In this document: positions 1 to 6,802 of the stretch, piece by piece
Numbering within the stretch: the first letter of the stretch is position 1
Layout of the letters: each line of letters opens with the position of its first letter
From: Myxococcota bacterium
GTDB taxonomy: Bacteria; Myxococcota; UBA4151
Length of the DNA: 6,973 bases
Direction of reading: 5' to 3'
Assembly: GCA_028823075.1 (NCBI GenBank)
Contig: JAPKCE010000098.1
Location: 1-6,973, forward strand
Program-made: the position numbers and the translations under genes
The notes under the pieces: generated by a model
Told to the model about the DNA's origin: nothing
Database searches by the model: none
Seen by the model: only the letters and a program-made list of their open reading frames with translations

Positions 1-1
1 T

Positions 2-1060
2 GGCGCCAAGGGCCTCCAATGGCCCTTGGTTATCGTTGCCCGGCTGCCGAGGGGTGGCAGTAAGAGTCGAGGTGGAGCGCCGCCCACCCTTATCACGAAC
101 GGTGGACGTCTAGCCCTTCGTGTCCCGAAGGGCCCATGGATGGGCCAAGTAGCGAAGCTCACCGCGGCGAGCGATGCGATCCAGACCGACGAATCAGTGC
201 GCCTAGCGTATGTCGCCTGCACCCGCCCCCAACATGAACTTTGGATTGCCGCCAGTGCCGCGAACCCCGACGAGCCCCTGAGTCTTCTCCTGGCATGCTT
301 GGGCAAAAGCTATCCGCTAGAAACCATCGTCGGCAGCGACTTCGAAGCCGCCCCGCCCCAGCGCTTCGTCGAACGCCAAGGTGCTCTAAACCCAGGAACC
401 TGGAAACTACGGCAACGGCCAATTAGCGTTTCCCCGAGTCAGATCGGCAAGGGGCAATCCGACCGAGTCCTGCGCAGCGATGACGAGCATAGCCTCTATG
501 CGCAAATCGCTGAGCGAAGTTCGCAGTCGAGCACTGCACCGGTAAACATCTACGCCACGGCCTTGGGTGAAGTGGTTCACCTGGCGCTCGAGCATTTTGA
601 TTTCTCGTTAGCCTTCGCTCCGCAAGTTGGCATCATGGTCGCGCGGGCTATCGAACAGATGAAAGAACAACTGCCCGACGAGCATACCGCCGAACTCCTT
701 GTCGAAGCCCAGCAGATTCTAGCGAGCTTTGCCAAATCGCCACTTGCTGCCGAACTCGGCACCGTGGATGTCCTGGCCAAAGAACTCCCTTTTAGTTGCC
801 CAACCCATTGGCTTGACGCCGATTCTGAGGCTCAAATCGGCACCGGTTTTATCGACCTACTCTACCGCCGTGCAGACGGCACCGTGGTGGTCGCCGACTG
901 GAAAGTCACTGGCAACACAGACACTGAAGCGCTGAAACAACGCTACACCCGGCAACTGCAGGCCTACGCCGAGGTGGTACGCCCGCTCGTCCCGGGCAGC
1001 AGGGTCGAAGCCGAACTGATCTTAGTACGAAGTGCGGAGCGCATCGCCATTGAACTTTAG
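2..1060 (+). CDS. UvrD-type helicase/PD-(D/E)XK nuclease, AddA/RecB-like, C-terminal part (5' end outside window)
   Basis: ATP-dependent helicase-exonuclease of the AddA/RecB type, which processes double-strand DNA ends for recombination. The frame is open from the first bases, so the gene starts upstream; 352 residues are visible. Residues 1-12 (GAKGLQWPLVIV) match superfamily 1 helicase motif V. Residues 66-75 (VRLAYVACTR) are motif VI with its ATP-sensing arginine. The C-terminal half is a RecB-family nuclease domain: GEVVHLALE with H193, an E-L-P-F element with E261, GFIDLL with D285, VADWK with D299 and K301, and QLQAYAEVV with Q318 and Y322. All expected catalytic positions are present, so the nuclease looks active. 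The protein ends soon after this domain, as AddA proteins do. The motif spelling favours AddA over RecB, but helicase motifs I-IV and any AddB/RecC partner lie outside. A TTG at 26 is internal to motif V and is not the start. It converges on pntB with a 9-base gap. Confidence 0.85.
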   Translation, partial: GAKGLQWPLVIVARLPRGGSKSRGGAPPTLITNGGRLALRVPKGPWMGQVAKLTAASDAIQTDESVRLAYVACTRPQHELWIAASAANPDEPLSLLLACLGKSYPLETIVGSDFEAAPPQRFVERQGALNPGTWKLRQRPISVSPSQIGKGQSDRVLRSDDEHSLYAQIAERSSQSSTAPVNIYATALGEVVHLALEHFDFSLAFAPQVGIMVARAIEQMKEQLPDEHTAELLVEAQQILASFAKSPLAAELGTVDVLAKELPFSCPTHWLDADSEAQIGTGFIDLLYRRADGTVVVADWKVTGNTDTEALKQRYTRQLQAYAEVVRPLVPGSRVEAELILVRSAERIAIEL

Positions 1061-1069
1061 GCTCGAACC

Positions 1070-2461
1070 TTACTCTTTAAGACCCGCGACAATAGAGTTC
1101 AGGGAATCCTTGGCGTCGCCGAAGAGCAGACGTGTGTTGTCTTTGTAAAACAGCGGATTATCGACGCCGGCATAACCGGTGCGACGGCTGCGTTTCATGA
1201 CGACCGTACGGTCAGCCTTCCAGACCTCGAGCACGGGCATACCGGCGATGGGACTGTTCGGGTCGGTCTGGGCGCTCGGGTTAACAATGTCATTGGCGCC
1301 GATTACTAGAACCACATCCGTTGCTGGGAAATCATCGTTCAATTCGTCCATCTCAAAAACGATGTCGTAGGGTACGTTTGCCTGCATCAACACCACGTTC
1401 ATATGCCCAGGAAGGCGCCCTGCTACGGGATGGATACCGAAGCGTACTTGGGTGCCCATTTTGCGCAGAATTTCGGTCATCGAAGCGACTGCATATTGAG
1501 CATCGGCGGCCGCCATGCCGTAGCCCGGAACGATGATGACCGACTGTGCATCGCGCAACTCATCGATCACTTGCTCGACAAAGGTCTCGGTGATTTCACC
1601 CTCGATCTGCTCACCGGATGCAGCAGAGCCGCCGCTGTTCGTGCCGAAACCGCCAAAGATAACATTGACGATAGAACGGTTCATCGCCTTGCACATAATA
1701 TAGCTCAAGATGGCGCCGGATGAACCGACTAAAGCACCGGTGATGATCAGCAGATCGTTGCCGAGCATGAAGCCCGCCGCCGCCGCCGTCCAACCCGAGT
1801 AACTGTTGAGCATGCTCACCACCACCGGCATGTCGGCGCCGCCGATGGCCGCCACCAGGTGGTAGCCGAGCACGCCAGCGACAACGGTCATGATGATCAG
1901 ATAATTGAGCCCAGTATGGCCTTCTGCTTGCACGAAAAGTGCACTCAAAACGATACAACTCACGAACATGACTAAGTTGAATAGGTGGCGCCCAGGTAAC
2001 AACAAGGGTGCGCCGCTGACGCTGCCACGCAACTTCAAGAAGGCCAGTACCGAACCGGTGAAGGTGATGGCCGCCAGGAAGACATCGACGGCGATCTCGA
2101 TCTGCATCACCACGCGACTGCCGTGGGCTGCCCCCTCATCGAGGTATAAAGCGAAACCAACCAACACCGCGGCCAAGCCGACAAAGCTGTGAAGAATCGC
2201 CACCAGTTCGGGCATGGCGGTCATCTTAACACGCGCTGCCATAAAAGCGCCGATAACGGCAGCGATGAGGATGGCACCGAGGATCGGCGCATAGCCAGTA
2301 ACCTCATTGGACATGACCGTGGCAACGATCGCCACTCCCATGCCCACCATACCGTAATAGTTACCCGTTTTTGCCGTCTCGGCGCTGCTCAAACCTCGTA
2401 GGCTGAGAATGAAGAACACTGAGGCAAAGAGATACGCCGAGGTTAACAGAATCTGTTCCAT
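1070..2461 (-). CDS. pntB: NAD(P) transhydrogenase subunit beta
   Basis: Beta subunit of the membrane proton-translocating transhydrogenase, which uses the proton gradient to drive hydride transfer from NADH to NADP+. Its 463 residues almost equal the E. coli PntB length, and long blocks are near-identical to it. Residues 1-260 form the membrane domain with about nine hydrophobic helices. These include PELVAILHSFVGLAAVLVG with H91, matching the proton-channel His91 of E. coli, and the GGADMPVVVSMLNSYSGW block with N219. A linker near 275-295 leads to the NADP(H)-binding domain III. That domain has a Rossmann-type PGYGMAAADAQ (312-322), the GIHPVAGRLPGHMNV loop (342-356), GANDIVNP (388-395) and KRSRRTGYAG (423-432), whose K423/R424 correspond to NADPH-phosphate-binding residues. 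Start is the ATG at 2461, preceded by AGGGG nine bases away. The gene follows pntA by 12 bases on the same strand, so the two are surely co-transcribed. All key residues are intact. Confidence 0.97.
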   Translation of the reverse strand: MEQILLTSAYLFASVFFILSLRGLSSAETAKTGNYYGMVGMGVAIVATVMSNEVTGYAPILGAILIAAVIGAFMAARVKMTAMPELVAILHSFVGLAAVLVGFALYLDEGAAHGSRVVMQIEIAVDVFLAAITFTGSVLAFLKLRGSVSGAPLLLPGRHLFNLVMFVSCIVLSALFVQAEGHTGLNYLIIMTVVAGVLGYHLVAAIGGADMPVVVSMLNSYSGWTAAAAGFMLGNDLLIITGALVGSSGAILSYIMCKAMNRSIVNVIFGGFGTNSGGSAASGEQIEGEITETFVEQVIDELRDAQSVIIVPGYGMAAADAQYAVASMTEILRKMGTQVRFGIHPVAGRLPGHMNVVLMQANVPYDIVFEMDELNDDFPATDVVLVIGANDIVNPSAQTDPNSPIAGMPVLEVWKADRTVVMKRSRRTGYAGVDNPLFYKDNTRLLFGDAKDSLNSIVAGLKE

Positions 2462-2475
2462 GATTCGCCGCCCCT
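2462..2475 (-). promoter_or_regulatory. pntB ribosome-binding site overlapping the pntA stop codon
   Basis: AGGGG (complement of 2471-2475) lies nine bases before the pntB ATG and shares bases with the pntA TAG stop (complement of 2474-2476). This arrangement suggests translational coupling, fitting equal production of the two transhydrogenase subunits. Confidence 0.65.
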
Positions 2476-4024
2476 ATTTTCGGTACATCGCCAGCATGCG
2501 CTTGGTGACCAAGAACCCGCCGGAGATGTTAATGGTTGCAAAGAAGATTGCGGCAACGCTGAGCGCTGTCGCAGGAGCCGTAAGCGCCCCAGAAGCCTGC
2601 AATAGACCTCCGACAATGATGATACCACTGATCGCATTCGTCACCGCCATGAGCGGGGTATGTAGTGAATGACTGACATTCCAGACCACCTGCCAGCCCA
2701 CAAAGCAGGCTAGAATGAAGACTGTAAAATGCTGTAAAAACTCGCTGCTTTCGCCGCTGCTATCGGCACCGCTGGTGACCTTAAGATAGGTCCATAACAA
2801 GGCCAGCGGGACGGTGGCGAGAAGCAACCAAGGGCGCCCTGGGCCCTCATCCTTGGCTTGGAGCATGACGGGCTCGACCTCTGGATTTTTCGAAGCCGGA
2901 GGCGGCTCGATGCGCGGTGGAGGCCAAAGTACCTCCCCCTTTTCGCAGATCAGCGCGCCGCGAACGACCTCATCCTCATGATCGACAGCAAAGCCATCTT
3001 CCTTGGTCATATCGCTCAGCAGGTGCACCAGATTCTGAGCGTAGAGTTCACTTGCGGTCACCGGTAAACGGCAGGTCAAATCACGGTGACCCACAATGGT
3101 TACCCCATGCGCAACGATCACTTCACCGGGTTCGGTGCAGGCGCAGTTTCCGCCCTGTTCAGCCGCGAGATCGACAACTACGGAGCCCGGCTTCATCGCC
3201 TTGACCATCTCTTCATTCCACAGAATCGGCGCTTTGCTACCGGCCACCAACGCGGTGGTGATCACGATGTCCACATCGGCCGCCTGCTCCATGAAGAGCG
3301 CCATCTGAGCGTCTTTATAAGCCTGAGACATCTCCTTGGCGTATCCACCGGCTGTTTCGCCGTCCTCTTCGATGCTCACTTCAAGAAAATCGCCACCGAG
3401 GCTACCGACCTGATCTTTCACAGCGGCGCGCACGTCAAAGGCGCGCACGATGGCGCCCAGCCCTTTGGCAGCACCGATCGCTGCGAGGCCAGCCACGCCG
3501 GCACCAACAACCAGTACTTTGGCAGGCGGGATTTTCCCGGCAGCGGTCATTTGACCTGTGAAGAAGCTGCCGAAGTGGTTCGCGGCTTCAACGACACCTC
3601 GATAGCCGGCAATATTTGCCATCGAACTGCGCGCATCCATCTTCTGAGCGCGGCTGATACGCGGAATGCAGCAGATCCCGAGCGTCGTAGCGCCGCTGGC
3701 GGCCAAGGCCTCGACCAAAGCCGTATTCTTCGGTGGAAGAACGGAGGAGATCAAGGTCTTGGTGGAATCGAGCATGGCCACTTCGGACTCGCTCGGCGGG
3801 TTGACCTTAAAGACGATGTCCGCCTGGGCCCAAAGCGAGGCTGCGTCACCGACGATGCTCGCACCGACGGCTTCAAAGGCAGCATCCGAGAAGCTGGCCT
3901 CAAGCCCGGCACCGGCTTGGATACTGACTTCATAGCCGAGCTTAATGGTTTTCTTAACGGAGTTAGGGGTAGCGGCGACACGTCGCTCACCCTCCAGAGT
4001 CTCTGTCGGGATTCCGATGCGCAT
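2474..4024 (-). CDS. pntA: NAD(P) transhydrogenase subunit alpha (fused alpha-1/alpha-2 form)
   Basis: Alpha subunit of the transhydrogenase: it binds NAD(H) in cytoplasmic domain I and supplies part of the proton-conducting membrane domain. With the ATG at 4024 it is 516 residues (E. coli PntA 510) and begins MRIGIPTETLEGERRVAATP, aligning directly with the E. coli N-terminus. Domain I shows RISRAQ (122-127), a Rossmann GAGVAG (174-179) followed by RAFDVR (194-199), and DLAAEQGGNC (285-294). After a proline- and acid-rich linker (about 370-395) come four hydrophobic segments near 398-416, 429-448, 456-479 and 485-506, including the conserved WNVSHSLHTPLMAVTNAISG. This is the fused two-gene type, not the split pntAA/pntAB type. 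An in-frame ATG at 4039 would add five residues. I prefer 4024 because a GGGGGG Shine-Dalgarno lies seven bases upstream and the family N-terminus fits. One oddity is TCRLP (C318), where E. coli has PGRLP. Confidence 0.96.
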   Translation of the reverse strand: MRIGIPTETLEGERRVAATPNSVKKTIKLGYEVSIQAGAGLEASFSDAAFEAVGASIVGDAASLWAQADIVFKVNPPSESEVAMLDSTKTLISSVLPPKNTALVEALAASGATTLGICCIPRISRAQKMDARSSMANIAGYRGVVEAANHFGSFFTGQMTAAGKIPPAKVLVVGAGVAGLAAIGAAKGLGAIVRAFDVRAAVKDQVGSLGGDFLEVSIEEDGETAGGYAKEMSQAYKDAQMALFMEQAADVDIVITTALVAGSKAPILWNEEMVKAMKPGSVVVDLAAEQGGNCACTEPGEVIVAHGVTIVGHRDLTCRLPVTASELYAQNLVHLLSDMTKEDGFAVDHEDEVVRGALICEKGEVLWPPPRIEPPPASKNPEVEPVMLQAKDEGPGRPWLLLATVPLALLWTYLKVTSGADSSGESSEFLQHFTVFILACFVGWQVVWNVSHSLHTPLMAVTNAISGIIIVGGLLQASGALTAPATALSVAAIFFATINISGGFLVTKRMLAMYRK

Positions 4025-4037
4025 CGGCTGACCCCCC
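4025..4037 (-). promoter_or_regulatory. Ribosome-binding site deciding the pntA start
   Basis: On the minus strand a run of six G (complement of 4032-4037) sits seven bases before the ATG at 4024. The alternative ATG at 4039 lies just upstream of this run and has no purine-rich motif at a suitable distance. This supports translation from 4024, in line with the family N-terminus. Confidence 0.6.
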
Positions 4038-4109
4038 ATCTATTGAACGGGTCGGAACCTAGGGAATGCTTGTCCGCCGGTCCAGCCCCTGAGGAAAATG
4101 TTTTGCGCT
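4025..4109. other. 85-base spacer between symporter and pntA
   Basis: On the minus strand this spacer separates the symporter stop from the pntA start. I find no stem followed by a T-run that would act as an intrinsic terminator, and no convincing promoter boxes. Read-through from the symporter into pntAB is therefore allowed by the sequence, though a separate weak promoter cannot be excluded. Confidence 0.4.
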
Positions 4110-5297
4110 TTAGTCTTTGTCGCCGGCTGCGACCACCGTGCAGCCTCCCAAATCACCCAGCACATTGACGCTGGTACGCAACATGTCGAGAAAGCGGTCT
4201 ACCGCTAAAATTAGCCCCACACCCTCAAGTGGTAAACCCACAGCGCTGAGCACCAAAGCCATGGTGACCAAGCCCGCGCTAGGTATTCCCGCCGCACCGA
4301 TGGCCGCCAAACATGCGGTGAAGGCGACGATAACCTGCTGCCCCATGCTTAGGTCAATTCCGTAAACCTGAGCGATGAAGAGCGCCGCTACAGCCTCATA
4401 AAGCGCTGTGCCGTCCATATTGATCGTCGCCCCAAGGGGCGCCACCGTACGGCTTACCGCCGGGTCGATACCCAAATCCTTCTCCGCAGCTTCCAAAGTC
4501 ACCGGCAGTGTAGCCGCCGAGGACGCCGAGCTAAAGGCCACCATCACAGGCTTGAAAGCGGCCGAGAGAAAGCGTTTCGGCCCGGGACCGCCGAACAGGC
4601 GCACGGCTAGCGGTAAGACGATCAGCCCGTGAATAAGCAGGCCCAGAGCGACACATAAAACGTAGGGTCCCAGCTTAAGGATGACCTCGATTCCACTACT
4701 GGCGACTTGCTTATAGGCCAGGCTAAAAACACCAACCGGGGTGAAATAGATAAGCATATCGATGAGGCGAGCCAGGGCCGCCTCGGCACTGCTCAGCAGA
4801 TCAACCCACGGCGAAAGTCCCTCTGAACGCCCGAGCATTAAGCCGAAGAGGAGAGCAAAAACAAGCACCCCGAGCACGTTTCCACTGGCCCAGGCTTTGA
4901 CGGGGTCCATCAGCAACTTGCCGACTTGGGCGCGCAGGAATTCGCCAGTGGACAATTGCTCGATTGGCGGCGCCTTGGCGAGAGCCGCTGGCTTTGCCTG
5001 GCTGGAGACGCCGGGTTGCATCGTGTTAACCAAGAACAAACCGAGTCCGACTGCCAGCACCATGGTCGAAGCAAAGTAAAGGAGGGCCCGTCTCAACCAG
5101 CGCATTAGCTGCGGCACGGAGCCCAGTTTTGCCATAGCGCCAGCGACCGAACAGAAGACGATCGGCATGATCAACGCTTTGAGGGCAGCCACAAAAGCAT
5201 CTCCGGGAAGGCCCAGCCAGAGTTCCTGGCCCGGCCAAGCCAGGGCAGCGACCACGCCGAGAATCAAGCCAGCTAAAATTATAAGCGCAAAGCGCAT
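4110..5297 (-). CDS. Sodium:dicarboxylate (glutamate-type) symporter, SDF/DAACS family
   Basis: Inner-membrane cation-coupled importer, probably for glutamate/aspartate or a C4-dicarboxylate. The 395 residues are slightly shorter than GltPh or DctA. The transport core is complete: hairpin HP1 SSASSAATLPVT (256-267), helix 7 NMDGT (293-297), hairpin HP2 AAGIPSAG (335-342), and helix 8 with D367, D371, R374, T375, N378 and D382. The spacing of these helix 8 residues matches D390, D394, R397, T398, N401 and D405 of GltPh. R374 is the residue that pairs with the substrate side-chain carboxylate, which favours acidic substrates over neutral ones. The blocks TALYEAVAALFIAQV and IGAAGIPSAGLVTM read more like animal EAAT proteins than like GltPh. 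Start is ATG 5297 with GGAGG five bases upstream. It lies 85 bases upstream of pntA on the same strand, so co-transcription is possible. Exact substrate and coupling ion cannot be told from sequence, so no symbol is given. Confidence 0.92.
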   Translation of the reverse strand: MRFALIILAGLILGVVAALAWPGQELWLGLPGDAFVAALKALIMPIVFCSVAGAMAKLGSVPQLMRWLRRALLYFASTMVLAVGLGLFLVNTMQPGVSSQAKPAALAKAPPIEQLSTGEFLRAQVGKLLMDPVKAWASGNVLGVLVFALLFGLMLGRSEGLSPWVDLLSSAEAALARLIDMLIYFTPVGVFSLAYKQVASSGIEVILKLGPYVLCVALGLLIHGLIVLPLAVRLFGGPGPKRFLSAAFKPVMVAFSSASSAATLPVTLEAAEKDLGIDPAVSRTVAPLGATINMDGTALYEAVAALFIAQVYGIDLSMGQQVIVAFTACLAAIGAAGIPSAGLVTMALVLSAVGLPLEGVGLILAVDRFLDMLRTSVNVLGDLGGCTVVAAGDKD

Positions 5298-5307
5298 AGA
5301 CGCCTCC
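5298..5307 (-). promoter_or_regulatory. Symporter ribosome-binding site
   Basis: GGAGG (complement of 5303-5307) lies five bases before the ATG at 5297, a strong match to the anti-Shine-Dalgarno. It fixes the start of the symporter gene. Confidence 0.7.
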
Positions 5308-5405
5308 GATCAATCTCCTGGTCGCACTGGGGGCCATAAAAACCTAGTTTATCGGACAACGCGCCTTGCCTAACCGCGGCAGTCAGCCCAACCTTCTAAG
5401 CCTCC

Positions 5406-5418
5406 CCCTTTGAAAGGG
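5406..5418. repeat. 13-base perfect palindrome CCCTTTGAAAGGG
   Basis: CCCTTT and AAAGGG are mirror complements around G5412. The right arm is the apparent Shine-Dalgarno of the kinase. As RNA the tight centre allows only a short stem, so a DNA-binding site or a weak ribosome-site mask is more plausible than a stable hairpin. It may also be chance. Confidence 0.4.
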
Positions 5419-5427
5419 TTCCTCCTC
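5413..5427 (+). promoter_or_regulatory. Kinase ribosome-binding site deciding the GTG start
   Basis: AAAGGG (5413-5418) lies nine bases before the GTG at 5428. The in-frame TTG at 5410 lies just before this motif and has only pyrimidine-rich sequence upstream. The motif is also the right arm of a 13-base palindrome (5406-5418). Confidence 0.55.
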
Positions 5428-6795
5428 GTGGCCATCGAAGTTTCATTCGGTCGTTTCCAGTTGCTCCGACGCATCGCCCAAGGCGGTATGGCGGAAGTGT
5501 ATCTGGCTCAGCAAACGGGCCCTGCCGGCTTCTCCAAGCAGCTGGTCATCAAAAAGATCCACCCTCACTTAGCGCATAACGAAGAGTTCGTTGGCATGTT
5601 TTTGGATGAAGCGCGGGTCGCCGCGCTGCTCAGCCACCCGAACATCGGACAGATTTATGAACTCGGCGAGGAGCATGGCCAGTACTACATCGCCATGGAG
5701 CATATCGATGGTTGTAACCTGCGACAGCTCAACAAGCGCCTGCGCCGCAAAGGTATTTTAATTCCGCCCGAGTTGGCGGCGCGCATCGCAGCCGATGTCT
5801 GCAACGCGCTCGACTACGCCCATCGCTTCCGCGACGGCAACGAAAAATTGTTACGCCTAGTCCACCGCGACATCAGTCCACAGAACGTGATGATCTCGCG
5901 CGACGGAGCGGTTAAGCTTATCGACTTTGGGATCGCCAAGGCGACCACGAATCAGCAGCTAACCCAAGGTAATGTGCTCAAGGGTAAGTTCAGTTACATG
6001 AGCCCCGAGCAGGCTTCTGGTAAAAGGCTCGACCGGCGCTCCGATATTTTCTCGTTAGGCGTGGTGCTTTACGAGATGTTGTTGGGCGAAAAGCCGTTTA
6101 GAATTCCTGGCCAGGTGGGCAAGTCGCGCAGCGACAACACCGAATTGTTGCGCTTAGTCACGCGCTGCGAATATCGACTGCCAAACTCGGGCGAGGTCCC
6201 CGAAGGTCTTATCGCCTTTCTAAAGCGGACCCTGACCGCGCATCGTGGCGACCGCTTTCAGACAGCGCGCGAAGCGCGAGATATGCTTGAGTCGGCGCTT
6301 GAGGAGATGCCTGGCGACGGTTCGACCCGCCGCCTGGCGCGCTTTGTCACCGAGATCATGAGCGAAGAAGAGATCCGTACAAACTCGGGCAGCTTGCCGA
6401 GTTTGGAGGCCAGTCAGTTGGCCAGAGCTGTGGCCGGAGCCGGCCAGGCTGAGGCGCTAGAAGCTGTAGATGGCGACGCCACGGTTGCTATGGATTTGGC
6501 GACCGTTACAATCGACCAGGCCCGGTCACCCTTCGACAGCCATGCATCGGAAGCATCTGACGATACGGCTATTGTTGAGGTCGATGAGATTATCGACAGC
6601 CATTCTGTAGAAGGTTTGGGGGGGCATGGGGACGCGCCGACTCGGATTCGCGTGAGCACCCTCGACGCCTATGGAACTCAAGGGTCAGGCACAGCGCAAA
6701 CGGCTCTTCACGCAGATAGGATCTCTAGAAACGCCATCATCTTGGTCGCTGCTTTTGGTGCGACTGCTGGGTTTATCGCAGCGCTTCTTCTCTAG
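5428..6795 (+). CDS. Hanks-type serine/threonine protein kinase with C-terminal transmembrane anchor
   Basis: Signalling kinase, 455 residues from the GTG at 5428. The kinase domain covers about 9-275. It has the glycine loop AQGGMAEV (17-24), catalytic Lys K42 in VIKK, helix C Glu E61 in FLDEAR, catalytic loop HRDISPQN (146-153, base D148), DFG (166-168), MSPEQ at the end of the activation segment (191-195) and DIFSLGVVLYEML of helix F. All catalytic residues are present, so it should be active. HRDISPQN instead of HRDLKPEN is typical of myxobacterial-type kinases. Residues about 300-430 are a low-complexity Ala/Asp/Glu/Thr linker. Residues 436-455 form one hydrophobic helix that ends the protein, so nothing protrudes outside the membrane: no PASTA, sugar-binding or other sensor domain. 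Start choice: AAAGGG lies nine bases before GTG 5428, while an in-frame TTG at 5410 lacks a Shine-Dalgarno. It is divergent from the symporter and convergent with the DsbD-like gene. Targets are unknown. Confidence 0.93.
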   Translation: MAIEVSFGRFQLLRRIAQGGMAEVYLAQQTGPAGFSKQLVIKKIHPHLAHNEEFVGMFLDEARVAALLSHPNIGQIYELGEEHGQYYIAMEHIDGCNLRQLNKRLRRKGILIPPELAARIAADVCNALDYAHRFRDGNEKLLRLVHRDISPQNVMISRDGAVKLIDFGIAKATTNQQLTQGNVLKGKFSYMSPEQASGKRLDRRSDIFSLGVVLYEMLLGEKPFRIPGQVGKSRSDNTELLRLVTRCEYRLPNSGEVPEGLIAFLKRTLTAHRGDRFQTAREARDMLESALEEMPGDGSTRRLARFVTEIMSEEEIRTNSGSLPSLEASQLARAVAGAGQAEALEAVDGDATVAMDLATVTIDQARSPFDSHASEASDDTAIVEVDEIIDSHSVEGLGGHGDAPTRIRVSTLDAYGTQGSGTAQTALHADRISRNAIILVAAFGATAGFIAALLL

Positions 6796-6802
6796 CGAAC
6801 TT

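Larger units (their letters stand above)
5298..5427. other. Divergent intergenic region between symporter and kinase
   Basis: These 130 bases must carry the promoters of both divergent genes. An AT-richer patch at about 5335-5354 (CATAAAAACCTAGTTTATCG) is the likeliest place for promoter elements, but no pair of boxes matches the sigma-70 consensus at proper spacing on either strand. Besides the palindrome at 5406-5418 and the two ribosome-binding sites, I see no ORF, riboswitch or terminator here. Confidence 0.5.

Noticed and set aside
26..1060. Treating the TTG at 26 as the start of a complete 344-residue gene
   Set aside because: The frame is open to the left and the preceding codons complete helicase motif V (GAKGLQWP). 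The gene is cut by the window edge, not short.
4037..4039. Upstream ATG as pntA start
   Set aside because: It adds five residues not found in the family and overlaps the G-rich ribosome-binding site that serves the ATG at 4024.
3086..4168. Long 360-codon plus-strand open frame antisense to pntA
   Set aside because: It is codon-aligned with pntA, so it would be closed only by TTA, CTA or TCA codons in pntA, which are rare in a GC-rich conserved gene. Its protein is His-rich with no recognisable fold, while the pntA frame is near-identical to known transhydrogenase.
5335..5384. Sigma-70 promoter boxes in the divergent region (for example TTGTCC or TTGCCT as -35)
   Set aside because: No -10 box of acceptable match lies at 16-18 bases from these on the relevant strand, so I list only the region and not a promoter.
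5410..5427. TTG at 5410 as the kinase start
   Set aside because: There is no Shine-Dalgarno before it, and the six extra residues show no family match. GTG at 5428 has AAAGGG at nine bases and gives a kinase beginning just before its first strand.
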